Assembly: GCF_017497975.1 (NCBI RefSeq)
Contig: NZ_JAGDEL010000021.1
Location: 53,241-117,240 of the forward strand
Length of the DNA stretch: 64,000 bases
Origin: Metabacillus bambusae
Lineage (GTDB): Bacteria; Bacillota; Bacilli; Bacillales; Bacillaceae
Reading direction: 5' to 3'
How positions within the stretch are numbered: position 1 is the stretch's first letter; every line of letters begins with the position of its first letter. The notes beneath the pieces are model-generated. The model worked only from the letters and a program-made list of their open reading frames with translations. It did no database searches and was not told the origin of the DNA. The position numbers and the translations under genes were made by a program. This document shows, one piece after another, positions 9,576 to 18,758 of the stretch.

Positions 9576-9684
9576 GCTATCGAAAAAACTTGGTTACAAG
9601 CCAAGTTTTTCAAATGTCATAAATATAAATGAAACAAGCCTAAATTTAAAAAATGTAATAATATATATCGCAATTGAAAATAAA

Positions 9685-9730
9685 TGTGTTATACTAAATT
9701 AAAATAAATAAACAATTAGTATGACATATA
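9685..9730 (+). promoter_or_regulatory. Two CcpN-type operator boxes upstream of gapB
   Basis: TGTGTTATACT at 9685-9695 and TATGACATATA at 9720-9730 both fit the CcpN consensus TRTGHYATAYW as I remember it. The first overlaps a probable -10 box (TATACT). CcpN represses gapB and pckA on glycolytic carbon in B. subtilis, so the arrangement fits the downstream gene. Confidence 0.6.
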
Positions 9731-9751
9731 TAAAACGAGAGGGGAAATATG

Positions 9752-10771
9752 ATGAGAGCCAATATTGCGATAAATGGTTTTGGTCGTATTGGGAGAATGG
9801 TATTTCGTAAAGCGATTAATGAAGATCTGAATATAAAGGCGATAAATGCAAGTTATCCTGCCGAAACACTAGCGCATTTGATTAAATATGACACAAATCA
9901 CGGTAAATTTGATGGTGAAGTGATTGCACAAGATGATCATTTAATTGTAAACGGAAACAAAGTTTTACTTATAAATGAACGTGACCCTAAAGAGTTACCT
10001 TGGAAATGTTTAGAGATTGATATTGTTATTGAGGCAACAGGAAAGTTTAATCAAAAAGAAAAAGCGATGTTACACATCGAAGCTGGAGCGAAAAAAGTAA
10101 TACTAACAGCACCTGGTAAAAATGAGGATGTCACAATTGTTATGGGGGTAAATGAGCAGCAATATGATCCTGAAAACCATACGATTATTTCAAATGCCTC
10201 ATGTACAACAAATTGCCTTGCACCTGTTATCAAAGTTCTTGACGAATCATTTCGAATTAAAAATGGCTTAATGACAACTGTTCATGCCTATACAAATGAT
10301 CAAAAAAACATAGATAATCCACATAAGGATTTGCGTAGAGCTAGAGCTTGTGGCCAGTCGATTATTCCAACAACTACAGGCGCAGCAAAGGCGTTATCAT
10401 TGGTATTGCCACATCTAAAGGGGAAATTACACGGCATGGCATTACGAGTTCCAACCCCAAATGTATCGTTAGTGGATCTAGTAGTTGATGTAGAGGAGAA
10501 GGTAACTGTTGAAGAAATTAATATGGCGTTTAAACTAGCTGCTAATAGCTCTTTAAGTGGCATACTCGATTATACAACTGAACCATTAGTATCAATCGAT
10601 TTTAATACAAACCCTTATTCTGCAATAATTGATGGATTATCTACGATGGTAATTGGAAGTCATAAAGTAAAGGTGTTAGCTTGGTATGATAATGAATGGG
10701 GTTATTCATGTAGAGTAACAGAATTAGCGAAGTTTGTTGCTGAAAAAATGACAAATTTATTAGAGGTATAA
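9752..10771 (+). CDS. gapB: Gluconeogenic glyceraldehyde-3-phosphate dehydrogenase GapB
   Basis: NADP-preferring dehydrogenase that runs glyceraldehyde-3-phosphate formation during growth on non-sugar carbon. N-terminal nucleotide fold begins AINGFGRIGRMVFRKA. The catalytic site SNASCTTNCLAPV contains the active cysteine, and HAYTNDQKNIDNPHKDLRRA and WYDNEWGYSCRV are the phosphate and C-terminal motifs. LAHLIKYDTNHG and the location next to speD match B. subtilis gapB rather than glycolytic gapA. Two adjacent ATGs (9749, 9752) are possible; 9752 aligns with the B. subtilis protein and sits better spaced from GAGAGGGG. CcpN-type boxes upstream suggest repression by sugars. Confidence 0.95.
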   Translation: MRANIAINGFGRIGRMVFRKAINEDLNIKAINASYPAETLAHLIKYDTNHGKFDGEVIAQDDHLIVNGNKVLLINERDPKELPWKCLEIDIVIEATGKFNQKEKAMLHIEAGAKKVILTAPGKNEDVTIVMGVNEQQYDPENHTIISNASCTTNCLAPVIKVLDESFRIKNGLMTTVHAYTNDQKNIDNPHKDLRRARACGQSIIPTTTGAAKALSLVLPHLKGKLHGMALRVPTPNVSLVDLVVDVEEKVTVEEINMAFKLAANSSLSGILDYTTEPLVSIDFNTNPYSAIIDGLSTMVIGSHKVKVLAWYDNEWGYSCRVTELAKFVAEKMTNLLEV

Positions 10772-10882
10772 ATGTAACGTTATTATTAGGGATATTAATA
10801 ATGCAAAGGAAATAATAAATCGTGTATCACCCCATTAAAACTCCACCCTTTAACTATTAACAAACTTTTTTGAAAAAGTTTG

Positions 10883-10911
10883 TTGCAAAACATAAATAAA
10901 CAAAGTATACT
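10883..10911 (+). promoter_or_regulatory. Sigma-A promoter of speD
   Basis: TTGCAA, 17-bp spacer, TATACT. A 12-bp inverted repeat (AACAAACTTTTT/AAAAAGTTTGTT, 10859-10884) abuts the -35 box and may be an operator or the end of the gapB transcript. Confidence 0.75.
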
Positions 10912-10918
10912 ATTTTTC

Positions 10919-11030
10919 GTGAACTTCTTATAAAAGCCGTGGTGTTAAGGCTACTTAAAGGGTTAGGACCTCTCTGGACTAACTTTCCCCCGTGGTAGTT
11001 GTTATATAGCACTTGAGCGAAGAATTCATG
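10919..11030 (+). ncRNA. Structured leader of speD (candidate regulatory RNA)
   Basis: Begins where transcription from the promoter at 10883-10911 should start. Outer helix TGAACTTCTT (10920-10929) pairs with AAGAATTCA (11020-11028) with one bulge. Inside are a hairpin AGCC/GGCT, a longer hairpin GTTAG-CC/GG-CTAAC extended by AAAG/CTTT, and a stretch with GTGGTAG and AGCAC able to pair. GTGGT occurs twice. The closed multi-branch shape, ending just before the ribosome site, resembles a riboswitch, but I do not recognise its class. Confidence 0.5.
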
Positions 11031-11061
11031 TGAAAAAATAGTTAAAGGGGGATCCATGAAT

Positions 11062-11442
11062 ATGGAAACAATGGGTAGACACGTAATCCAAGAATTATGG
11101 GGTTGCGATTTTGATAAGTTAAATGATATGGATTACATTGAAAAAACATTCGTAAATGCTGCGTTAAAATCAGGTGCTGAAATTAGAGAGGTTGCTTTTC
11201 ACAAATTTGCTCCTCAAGGAGTAAGTGGTGTAGTCATCATTTCAGAATCACATTTAACGATCCACAGCTTTCCAGAGCATGGCTATGCAAGTATTGATGT
11301 TTACACGTGCGGTGATTTAGATCCTAATATTGCTGCAGATCACATTGCAGAATCATTAGGTGCACAAACTCGTGAAAATATAGAAATTCCAAGAGGAATG
11401 GGACCAGTACAAGTAAAACAAGCTCAAGCAAAAGCTCTTTAA
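11062..11442 (+). CDS. speD: S-adenosylmethionine decarboxylase proenzyme
   Basis: Makes decarboxylated S-adenosylmethionine, the aminopropyl donor for spermidine. It is synthesised as a proenzyme that cleaves itself at the Glu-Ser bond in [15 protein letters not shown]; the Ser becomes the pyruvoyl cofactor. His in LTIHS and Cys in VYTCGD are the conserved catalytic residues. Starting at ATG 11062 gives 126 aa, the same length as I remember for B. subtilis, and puts GGGGG ten bases upstream; ATG 11056 is an alternative. It is transcribed alone, behind a structured leader, and followed by a terminator. Confidence 0.95.
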   Translation: METMGRHVIQELWGCDFDKLNDMDYIEKTFVNAALKSGAEIREVAFHKFAPQGVSGVVIISESHLTIHSFPEHGYASIDVYTCGDLDPNIAADHIAESLGAQTRENIEIPRGMGPVQVKQAQAKAL

Positions 11443-11461
11443 TATTAAACAAATAACCCGA

Positions 11462-11496
11462 GGTGCTGATTATTTAATCCGCACCTCTTTTTATTA
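11462..11496 (+). terminator. Terminator after speD
   Basis: GAGGTGC/GCACCTC stem with an inner ATT/AAT pair, followed by a T-run. Confidence 0.85.
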
Positions 11497-11576
11497 TCGG
11501 GAATTTTCAGTATGATAGAGTTAGAATAACATTGGACACTTTCCGATAAAATATAAACAAAAGGGGAATAGAGCGC

Positions 11577-11975
11577 ATGAGTTTTATAAATAAGTTAAAA
11601 GATTTCTTTAGTACACATCAAGAAACACGTGAAAAACATTATAATCCGGATTTGAAAAGTCATTATTATAAAACTACATATAAAAATGCTTTACAATCAG
11701 TAAATTCATTGATTGAACAAACACCTGGTATGACGGTAACTTCGATTTCAGAAGAACGTGGTGAAATGAGTGTAACGATTGACAAACCGAGAAAAGGTTT
11801 TTTAATCGTAACTGTTATTTCTGTTCGTCCATATGAAACAGCCGTAGATTTTACAGCAACAACTAATACTTTTTTACCAACAGACTTTGGGTTCAGTAAA
11901 AAAATTATCCTTCAACTTTATAAAAAGCTTGATGAGAAAGAAACGTTAGTTGGTACAGGAAAAAGTGGAAGATAA
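11577..11975 (+). CDS. Conserved cytosolic protein of unknown function
   Basis: 132 aa, basic N-terminus (MSFINKLKDFFSTHQETREKHYNPD), no signal peptide or membrane segment. Pattern of beta strands in the C-terminal half (MSVTIDKPRKGFLIVTVISVRP, TAVDFTATTNTFLPTDFGFS). I recognise no catalytic motif. AAAGGGGAATAGAGC precedes the ATG well. It sits between speD and nrdR on the same strand, in a gap of ordinary host sequence. Similar proteins beside nrdR are, as I recall, labelled only 'cytosolic protein' in other Bacillaceae. Confidence 0.75.
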   Translation: MSFINKLKDFFSTHQETREKHYNPDLKSHYYKTTYKNALQSVNSLIEQTPGMTVTSISEERGEMSVTIDKPRKGFLIVTVISVRPYETAVDFTATTNTFLPTDFGFSKKIILQLYKKLDEKETLVGTGKSGR

Positions 11976-12076
11976 AGTGAGTATTCATTAAATGGGCAAG
12001 GAGTATTACAGCCCGTTAAGAACGTGATAAATACCCTTATTCATATGAATTTGACGTTTTGATTGGAGTTGGTTAT

Positions 12077-12535
12077 ATGAAATGTCCTTCGTGTCAGCAT
12101 AATGGTACAAGGGTTCTTGACTCAAGACCTGTAGATGACCTCAGATCGATAAGAAGACGTCGTGAATGTGAGGAATGTCAATACCGTTTTACTACGTTTG
12201 AAAAGGTTGAGGAATTCCCTTTAATTGTTGTGAAAAAAGAAGGGACAAGGGAAGAGTTTAGTCGGGATAAAATATTAAGAGGACTAATCAAGGCCTGTGA
12301 AAAGCGCCCCGTACCCTTGCAAAAATTAGAGGATATTGTTCATGAAATCGAAAAAGAACTAAGAAATCAAGGAGTCTCAGAAGTAAATAGCGAGCTTGTA
12401 GGGGAAATGGTGATGGACAGGCTTGCCAGAATTGATGAGGTAGCTTATGTTCGATTTGCGTCTGTTTATCGTCAATTCAAAGATATTAATGTTTTTATTG
12501 AAGAATTAACTGATTTAATAAAAAAAGTACGATAA
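12077..12535 (+). CDS. nrdR: Transcriptional repressor NrdR
   Basis: ATP/dATP-sensing repressor of ribonucleotide reductase genes. Starts [18 protein letters not shown]; with the later [12 protein letters not shown] pair this forms the zinc ribbon (residues 3-34) that binds NrdR boxes. An ATP-cone domain follows ([20 protein letters not shown] onward). Start ATG 12077 gives 152 aa, the family length; the longer frame to 12059 adds residues before the zinc ribbon and is unlikely. GGAG at 12064 serves as ribosome site. Located just before the dnaB-dnaI replication genes, as in B. subtilis (ytcG). Confidence 0.95.
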   Translation: MKCPSCQHNGTRVLDSRPVDDLRSIRRRRECEECQYRFTTFEKVEEFPLIVVKKEGTREEFSRDKILRGLIKACEKRPVPLQKLEDIVHEIEKELRNQGVSEVNSELVGEMVMDRLARIDEVAYVRFASVYRQFKDINVFIEELTDLIKKVR

Positions 12536-12545
12536 GTATGTAAAA

Positions 12546-12583
12546 GAGAGCTAATGAAGAAACATTTCTTCAAGCTCTTTTTT
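12546..12583 (+). terminator. Terminator after nrdR
   Basis: AGAGCT...AGCTCT and GAAGAA/TTCTTC nested stems with a terminal T6. Confidence 0.8.
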
Positions 12584-12632
12584 CAGTGAAATGGCAGTAT
12601 CTCAAATGCTATAAAAAATGTGCATTAGATTT

Positions 12633-12678
12633 AGTGTCCAGTTACAGCGCCTCCTGAGCAAGGCGCTTCCGCATTTTT
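12633..12678 (+). repeat. Family A repeat, short form, before dnaB
   Basis: Starts GTGTCCAGTTACAGCGCC and ends AAGGCGCTTCCGCATTTTT. Only the outer GCGCC/GGCGC hairpin remains, with a 7-base loop. It abuts the dnaB ribosome site. Confidence 0.75.
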
Positions 12679-12698
12679 AAATGGAAGGTTTGAAGGGG

Positions 12699-14147
12699 AT
12701 GGATCAGCAGCATTGGAAGGAATTACTTGCAATTGATCGTTATACGGTAAAAAGCCGCTCTGTTCTACAGGACTTAGATAGAAAAATCTTAACTTTACTA
12801 TATCAGCCGTTAATTGGTACTAAATGCTTTAGCCTATATATGACATTATGGGGAGAGCTAGAGCAAAGTCGATTATGGGGTGAGGAAACGACACATCATA
12901 GTTTACTGACGATCATGCAAAGTAATTTACGTGATATTTACCGAGAACGTTTAAAACTTGAAGGACTTGGGTTATTAAAAACCTTTGTTATTGAAACAGA
13001 CGAGTTTAAACGATATGTATATGAACTACAAGCGCCACTCCGACCTGATGAGTTTTTTCAAGATGGTGTGTTAAATATTTATCTCTACAATCGAGTAGGT
13101 AAAAATAAATTTTTACAATTAAAACGATTTTTTTCAGATCAGCAAATGGATGAAGGGATGAAGGACATTACGAGGTCTTTTAATGATATCTTTGATTCTG
13201 GACAATCCGCTGATATGATTGCCAGAGTAAATCATGAAACATTAGGAGATTTATCATTAGGTTCTAATCGGGAGTATATGCAAACGAATAAACGTGCAAC
13301 GATGGATTTATCGGATGATGTATTTGACTTCGACTTATTCATTACAGGACTTTCTGATGCAATTATTCCAACAAAGGCGATTACGCCCACTGTACGCGAA
13401 GTAATAAAAAAGCTTTCTTATTTGTACGGAATAAATGCTATAGATATGAAAAATGTCTTAATGAACAGTATTGATCAGGATGATAATATTGACATCGAGC
13501 TACTCAGGAAATCTGCAAGAGATTGGTATCAATTTCAACATGGTGATGAATTACCTGGATTGCTAGATAAGATTCAACCACTTCCTTTGCGAACAGTCAC
13601 AGAGAAAAAACAACTTACACAAGAAGAAGAACTTATTTATCAATTAGAAACCATCTCTCCAAGACAGTTTTTAACTGATGTTTCTGGAGGGGTTCCACCA
13701 AGTGCTGGTGATTTACAAATTATCGAAGAAGTAATGCTTCAGCAAAAGCTTGAGCCAGGAGTCGTGAATGTACTTATTTATTATGTTATGTTAAAAACGG
13801 ATATGAAGCTTACTAGAGCCTATGTACAAAAGATTGCAAGTCATTGGATAAGAAAACAAATCTCGACAGTGAAGGCTGCAATGGAACTAGCGAAGCACGA
13901 ACACAGACAATACCAACAATGGGCTGAGGAAAAAACAACGAAAAAAGCATCAACCTATAAAAAGGCTCCTATTCGTAAAGAAATGCTGCCTTCATGGTTA
14001 AATGAAGATGAAAACATTGAGCAAAACAATGATGAACAAAAGCAAACAGATGGTCAATTAAAACTTGATCGTGAACAATTTGAGTTGGAAAAAAAGAAAT
14101 TATTTGATCGAATAAAAAAATACAAGGATAATAAAACAAATGACTAG
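12699..14147 (+). CDS. dnaB: Replication initiation/restart protein DnaB
   Basis: Firmicute DnaB works with DnaD and DnaI to load the replicative helicase at oriC and at stalled forks; it also anchors the origin to the membrane. Not related to E. coli DnaB helicase. The N-terminal winged-helix region contains LTLLYQPLIGTKCFSLYMTL, and the C-terminal half has the DnaB/DnaD-type helical domain. The tail is Lys/Glu rich (LEKKKLFDRIKKYKDN). ATG 12699, ten bases after GGAAGG, gives 482 aa and matches the known N-terminus (WKELLAIDRYTVKSRS) better than the upstream ATG 12681, which begins next to a repeat and lacks a ribosome site. Overlaps nothing; dnaI follows 26 bp on. Confidence 0.93.
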   Translation: MDQQHWKELLAIDRYTVKSRSVLQDLDRKILTLLYQPLIGTKCFSLYMTLWGELEQSRLWGEETTHHSLLTIMQSNLRDIYRERLKLEGLGLLKTFVIETDEFKRYVYELQAPLRPDEFFQDGVLNIYLYNRVGKNKFLQLKRFFSDQQMDEGMKDITRSFNDIFDSGQSADMIARVNHETLGDLSLGSNREYMQTNKRATMDLSDDVFDFDLFITGLSDAIIPTKAITPTVREVIKKLSYLYGINAIDMKNVLMNSIDQDDNIDIELLRKSARDWYQFQHGDELPGLLDKIQPLPLRTVTEKKQLTQEEELIYQLETISPRQFLTDVSGGVPPSAGDLQIIEEVMLQQKLEPGVVNVLIYYVMLKTDMKLTRAYVQKIASHWIRKQISTVKAAMELAKHEHRQYQQWAEEKTTKKASTYKKAPIRKEMLPSWLNEDENIEQNNDEQKQTDGQLKLDREQFELEKKKLFDRIKKYKDNKTND

Positions 14148-14173
14148 TTCAACCTAAATGGGGGTGAAAATAA

Positions 14174-15112
14174 ATGGAGCACATGAAGAATTCTTTTAAG
14201 AATCTTACAAGCAGACCTGACTTTAACGATAGATTTAACGACTTAAAAAAACAGGTGTTAAATCACCCTGAAATACAAGCCTTTATAACAAATCACGCTT
14301 CAGAGATTGAAGATGGTATGGTTGAAAGAAGTCTTGGAAAGCTTTTTGAGTTTATGAATCAAAGTAAAAACTGTGAGCAATGTCCATCCTTATCAGAATG
14401 CAAAAATCTTCTGGAGGGTTATCATCCACGCTTAGTGATTCAAGGACGAATCATTGATCTTCAATATGACAAATGTCCAACGAAGGAAGCGCATGATGAA
14501 CGGAAAAAACATGAGTCACTTATTAAAAGCATGTATATACCAAAGGATATTTTAGAAGCTCAGTTTGATCAAATTGATGTTGAAATGGATGAAGCGAGCC
14601 GCTTTAAGGCAATAAGTTTAGCTCAGGATTTTGTTGAACAATACAATAATGGTAAACGTCCAAAAGGCTTATATTTATATGGATCTTTCGGTGTCGGTAA
14701 AACATATATTTTAGGTGCGATTGCAAATGAACTTGCAGCTCATAAAATATCATCCATGCTTGTGTATGTACCAGAATTTATGAGAGAGCTGAAAGGTTCA
14801 TTTCAAAATTCATCTTTAGATGAAAAATTAGATGTTGTTAAAAAGATACCAGTCTTAATGCTAGATGATATTGGGGCGGAATCGATGTCAAGTTGGATGA
14901 GAGACGATATACTAGGGACGATTTTACAATTTCGAATGCTTGAAAACTTACCAACGTTTTTTTCGTCAAATTTTAATCTGAAACAGCTTCAACACCATCT
15001 AGCCTTTTCGCAACGTGGTGAAGAAGAGCCAGTTAAAGCAGCGAGAATTATGGAGCGGATTAAACATATGGCCATACCTATTGAGTTAATTGGACGAAAT
15101 AGACGAGGATAG
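14174..15112 (+). CDS. dnaI: Helicase loader DnaI
   Basis: AAA+ ATPase that loads the replicative helicase DnaC onto DNA. The N-terminal helicase-binding domain carries a Cys/His zinc cluster (CEQCPSLSECKNLLEGYHP, then KCPTKEAH). The ATPase domain has Walker A LYGSFGVGKTYILG, Walker B PVLMLDDIGAES and sensor 1 region TFFSSNFNLKQLQ. The 312-aa length is typical. ATG 14174 follows GGGGGTG. Expressed with dnaB and followed by a terminator. Confidence 0.96.
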   Translation: MEHMKNSFKNLTSRPDFNDRFNDLKKQVLNHPEIQAFITNHASEIEDGMVERSLGKLFEFMNQSKNCEQCPSLSECKNLLEGYHPRLVIQGRIIDLQYDKCPTKEAHDERKKHESLIKSMYIPKDILEAQFDQIDVEMDEASRFKAISLAQDFVEQYNNGKRPKGLYLYGSFGVGKTYILGAIANELAAHKISSMLVYVPEFMRELKGSFQNSSLDEKLDVVKKIPVLMLDDIGAESMSSWMRDDILGTILQFRMLENLPTFFSSNFNLKQLQHHLAFSQRGEEEPVKAARIMERIKHMAIPIELIGRNRRG

Positions 15113-15123
15113 TTTCTGTTTGA

Positions 15124-15160
15124 GTACCTGTGCCTACAATTAGGTGAGGTACTTTTTTAT
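15124..15160 (+). terminator. Terminator after dnaI
   Basis: GTACCT/AGGTAC with inner CCTA/TAGG stem, then six T. Confidence 0.85.
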
Positions 15161-15163
15161 ATT

Positions 15164-15281
15164 AGGCTCTTTTCTAATAGATTGTTGCTTTTAAAACGAA
15201 AACTGATAAAGGTTGATTTGAGAGGAAATCAACTACACCGCATTACTTGGTAAATATCAACAAAGTTTGCGAAAACAGCCT
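15164..15281. repeat. MITE-like element, family C
   Basis: About 118 bp with inverted ends: left AGGCTCTTTTC...TTGTTG, right (read outward) AGGCTGTTTTCGC...TTGTTG. The six bases just outside are TATATT on both sides, consistent with a target duplication. Internal GGTTGATTTGAGAGG/AGGAAATCAACT also pair. Single copy in this window; it occupies most of the dnaI-ytxC gap. Confidence 0.6.
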
Positions 15282-15467
15282 TATATTAAGAAAAGGGGCA
15301 AGAAATTCCTTGAACTATCTTTAGATCAAATTTATGTGTTTATAAATAGTTTGTCTTTAAAGTTTTTCAATTGGGTTACAGTCCCATATTCTTGTTTACT
15401 TTACTTCTATTTAGTAGTGTTCCCCCATATACATAGAATCAGGTATTGGCAAATAGGGGGGACAAAC

Positions 15468-16304
15468 ATGCTTGAGATTTTATTTGGGTCTCCGAAAGAG
15501 GCAAAATGGATCTTTTCGATTTTTCGTACTTTATGTAAAGAATATGAAACAGAACTATATTTAATAAATCAACAATGTATAAAAATCATCCCGAAATCAT
15601 GGGATATTACCTTAGAAAAGTTAGTCATCCCTGGGCTAGTTCAATTTGTTATTGATCATAAAGAGCACCAAATTATGTTAACTTTACTAGAGGAGAATTA
15701 TTTTTTTCTAGAGGAAGAGGAACAGCAACAAATTATACATATCGCACATTCGATTATTGAGGGAGAACGAACAGAAATACCTAGAGTTCAACATTTATTA
15801 CCACGTCATGTTATTTTAGAAGATGCTCTTGAAAGGTTTTTACGTCCTGATTTGTATTTTTCGTTTACTTCCTTTCAGAAGTTTCGTTTGCATGAATATA
15901 CTGCAAGATTAAGAGATTATGTTGAGATAGCGATTGAGGAATATAAACTTGAACAAGAATATCAAAATTTCATTCAGAGTTTACGTGACTTTCTCTTAAA
16001 GAGAGAAAGTCGGATGGATAGTATTTCAATCGTCCATGATAATGGATATTTTGTTTATACTCCAGACAAACAAGAAGTTTCTGAACAGGAGTTAAAGTCC
16101 TATATAGATCATACCTTTGTTAATAAACATCAGATGTATATTGATTCTAAGCTCTTAGCACCGCTTGTATCAATTGCTCCAAAATGGATCTACCTTTACA
16201 CTAATGATCCATTTGATGGAATGGTTCAAACGTTTCAAAATGTTTTTCAAGAAAGAGTGAACATACATAAGCTTAGTGATTTTCAATTTGCGACACATCA
16301 ATAA
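15468..16304 (+). CDS. ytxC: YtxC family sporulation-associated protein
   Basis: 278-aa soluble protein matching the YtxC family by location (between dnaI and thrS) and general character: alternating helices, acidic stretches (EENYFFLEEEEQQQI), and a C-terminal half ending with KWIYLYTNDPFDGMVQTFQNVF. B. subtilis YtxC is described only as a putative sporulation protein; no enzymatic motif is visible. The frame is open back to 15267, but that extension is translated from a repeat element and an AT-rich leader. ATG 15468 with TAGGGGGGAC upstream is the real start. Confidence 0.8.
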   Translation: MLEILFGSPKEAKWIFSIFRTLCKEYETELYLINQQCIKIIPKSWDITLEKLVIPGLVQFVIDHKEHQIMLTLLEENYFFLEEEEQQQIIHIAHSIIEGERTEIPRVQHLLPRHVILEDALERFLRPDLYFSFTSFQKFRLHEYTARLRDYVEIAIEEYKLEQEYQNFIQSLRDFLLKRESRMDSISIVHDNGYFVYTPDKQEVSEQELKSYIDHTFVNKHQMYIDSKLLAPLVSIAPKWIYLYTNDPFDGMVQTFQNVFQERVNIHKLSDFQFATHQ

Positions 16305-16327
16305 GTGATTTTGTACGAAAACCAATC

Positions 16328-16356
16328 TTGATTTTCACAAAAAAACACATTATAAT
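16328..16356 (+). promoter_or_regulatory. Sigma-A promoter of thrS
   Basis: TTGATT, 17-bp spacer, TATAAT; starts the T-box leader. Confidence 0.8.
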
Positions 16357-16364
16357 ACGATTAA

Positions 16365-16712
16365 TTGCAAAAGTATCAGTAATGATAAGGACATGAGCTT
16401 GTTTTTACGGTTTCCAGAGAGGGAAGGAGTGCTGAAACCTTCCTAACACGAAAATCAATCTTACCACCTTTAAACTTCAGTTGTGAAAAGTACTCTTAGT
16501 AATAACTGACGGACTTCCCGTTATCGATGTTAAGCCAAACCTACAGTCTTTCACAAAGGTACATATTGAAATGTGTGAAAGAGTAATTTTTTGTGCGATT
16601 ATTTATTTGTAATAATCGGATTTGTAGGTATTGGGAATAAGGGTGGAACCACGATCCATTGACTAGAGTTTAACTCGTCCCTTTTTTAGGGGACGAGTTT
16701 ATTTATTTTGGA
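16365..16712 (+). ncRNA. T-box leader of thrS
   Basis: Long leader ending in AGGGTGGAACCACG (16640-16653), the T-box sequence that pairs with uncharged tRNA acceptor ends, followed by a terminator stem ACTCGTCC/GGGACGAGT and a T-rich tail (16672-16712). AGTAATGATAAGGACATGAG at its start is the usual stem I entry. Uncharged tRNA-Thr is the expected ligand because thrS follows. Confidence 0.93.
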
Positions 16713-16751
16713 GCAAATTTAGTGACAATAAGCGACGGACTTCTTAGTGCC

Positions 16752-16791
16752 GTGTCTAGCTCCAACGCCTGAACCAGGCGTTTCCGCTTTT
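16752..16791 (+). repeat. Family A repeat, short form, in the thrS leader
   Basis: GTGTCTAGCTCCAACGCCTG then CCAGGCGTTTCCGCTTTT: a perfect AACGCCTG/CAGGCGTT hairpin. It lies between the T-box terminator and the thrS ribosome site, so it is part of the thrS mRNA. Confidence 0.75.
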
Positions 16792-16810
16792 ATATAAGGA
16801 GTGAACAAGG

Positions 16811-18748
16811 ATGTCAGACGTTATAAAAATTGCGTTTCCAGACGGAGCTGTGAAGGAGTTTGGAAAAGGAACTACTACTGAGGATATTGCGGCATCCATT
16901 AGCCCTGGTTTAAAAAAGAAATCTCTTGCTGGGAAGCTCGATGGACAATTAATTGATTTACGTACACCGATACTTAAGGATGGTACGATTGAAATTGTGA
17001 CTCAGGATAGTAATGAAGCATTAGAAATTATGCGCCATTCAACAGCACATTTAATGGCACAAGCAATAAAGCGCCTATATAAAGATCAGTCAATTAAGCT
17101 TGGAATTGGGCCAGTTATTGAAAATGGTTTTTATTATGATATTGATATGGAACTTGCAATCACACCTGAAGATTTACCAGCTATCGAAAAAGAAATGAAA
17201 AAAATTGTGAATGAAAATATCGAAATCGTTCGTACAGAAGTTAGTCGAGAAGAAGCAAAACGCCGTTTTGAGGAGTTACAGGATCCGTTAAAGTTAGAGC
17301 TTCTTGACGTAATTCCTGAGGGTGAAGCTGTTTCCATTTATGAACAAGGCGAATTTTTTGATTTATGCCGTGGGGTGCATTTGCCATCAACAGGTAAAAT
17401 TAAAGAATTTAAGCTACTAAGTGTTGCAGGTGCTTACTGGCGTGGGGATAGCAACAATAAGATGCTTCAACGTATTTATGGAACAGCTTTCTTCAAGAAG
17501 AGTGATTTAGATGAGCATCTTCGAATTCTTGAAGAAGCGAAAGAACGTGATCATCGTAAATTAGGGAAGGAATTAGGTTTGTTTACTTCCTCTCAAAAGG
17601 TGGGTCAAGGTTTACCGCTTTGGTTGCCAAAAGGTGCAACAATACGTCGTATCGTTGAGCGCTATATTGTTGATAAAGAAGAGCGTTTGGGCTATCAACA
17701 CGTATATACTCCTGTTTTGGGTAGTGTAGAACTATATAAAACATCTGGTCACTGGGAGCACTACCAAGAGGATATGTTTCCTAAAATGGAAATGGATAAT
17801 GAAGATTTAGTTCTTCGTCCAATGAACTGCCCACATCATATGATGGTGTACAAAAATGATATTCACAGCTATCGTGAGTTACCAATACGAATTGCAGAGC
17901 TTGGTCTGATGCACCGATATGAAATGTCAGGAGCATTAACTGGCCTGCAGCGTGTACGTGGAATGACTTTAAATGATGCACATATTTTCGTTCGTCCTGA
18001 TCAAATTAAGGAAGAATTCATTCGAGTTGTCCGATTAATTGAAGCTGTTTATAAAGACTTCGGTATTGATAAGTATTCGTTTAGATTGTCTTATCGTGAT
18101 CCAGAGGACAAAGAAAAGTATTTTGATGATGACAGCATGTGGGAAAAAGCTCAGAGCATGTTAAAAGATGCAATGGATGAACTAGGTCATGACTATTTTG
18201 AAGCAGAAGGTGAAGCTGCGTTTTACGGTCCTAAGCTTGATGTTCAGGTTAGAACAGCACTTGGAAAAGATGAAACACTTTCAACTGTTCAATTGGATTT
18301 CTTACTTCCTGAACGTTTTAACTTATCTTATGTTGGTGAAGATGGTAAACAGCATCGACCGGTTGTTATCCACCGTGGTGTCGTTTCAACGATGGAACGT
18401 TTTGTAGCCTTTTTAATTGAAGAGTATAAAGGAGCATTTCCAACTTGGTTAGCACCAGTACAGGTTCAAGTGATTCCTGTTTCACCTGCAATTCATCTTG
18501 ATTATGCAAAGCAGATACAAGAACAGTTGCAAGATGCCGGTTTACGAGTTGAACTAGATGCGCGTGATGAGAAAATCGGATATAAAATCCGTGAGTCACA
18601 AATGCAAAAAATTCCTTATATGCTTGTAGTAGGTGATAATGAGATAGCAGAAAAAGCAGTAAATGTCCGTAAATATGGTGAACAAAAATCAGAAACTGTT
18701 TCGTTTGATCAGTTTCTACAGGATATTAAGCAAGAAGTAATCCGATAG
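16811..18748 (+). CDS. thrS: Threonyl-tRNA synthetase
   Basis: Class II synthetase charging tRNA-Thr, with editing of mis-charged serine. Domains: TGS (residues 1-60), editing domain with [10 protein letters not shown], class II core with motif 2 region [19 protein letters not shown] and zinc-site [17 protein letters not shown], motif 3 [14 protein letters not shown], and a C-terminal anticodon-binding domain ([12 protein letters not shown] onward). The 645-aa length is typical. ATG 16811 follows AAGGAGTGAACA. Controlled by the T-box upstream and followed by a perfect terminator. Confidence 0.98.
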   Translation: MSDVIKIAFPDGAVKEFGKGTTTEDIAASISPGLKKKSLAGKLDGQLIDLRTPILKDGTIEIVTQDSNEALEIMRHSTAHLMAQAIKRLYKDQSIKLGIGPVIENGFYYDIDMELAITPEDLPAIEKEMKKIVNENIEIVRTEVSREEAKRRFEELQDPLKLELLDVIPEGEAVSIYEQGEFFDLCRGVHLPSTGKIKEFKLLSVAGAYWRGDSNNKMLQRIYGTAFFKKSDLDEHLRILEEAKERDHRKLGKELGLFTSSQKVGQGLPLWLPKGATIRRIVERYIVDKEERLGYQHVYTPVLGSVELYKTSGHWEHYQEDMFPKMEMDNEDLVLRPMNCPHHMMVYKNDIHSYRELPIRIAELGLMHRYEMSGALTGLQRVRGMTLNDAHIFVRPDQIKEEFIRVVRLIEAVYKDFGIDKYSFRLSYRDPEDKEKYFDDDSMWEKAQSMLKDAMDELGHDYFEAEGEAAFYGPKLDVQVRTALGKDETLSTVQLDFLLPERFNLSYVGEDGKQHRPVVIHRGVVSTMERFVAFLIEEYKGAFPTWLAPVQVQVIPVSPAIHLDYAKQIQEQLQDAGLRVELDARDEKIGYKIRESQMQKIPYMLVVGDNEIAEKAVNVRKYGEQKSETVSFDQFLQDIKQEVIR

Positions 18749-18758
18749 ATCTCTGTTC

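Noticed and set aside
10857..11057. 66-codon minus-strand open frame before speD
   Set aside because: Covers the speD promoter and structured leader; no protein features.
15267..15467. N-terminal extension of ytxC by 67 codons
   Set aside because: It is translated from the family C repeat and an AT-rich leader, lacks a ribosome site, and ATG 15468 has a strong one.
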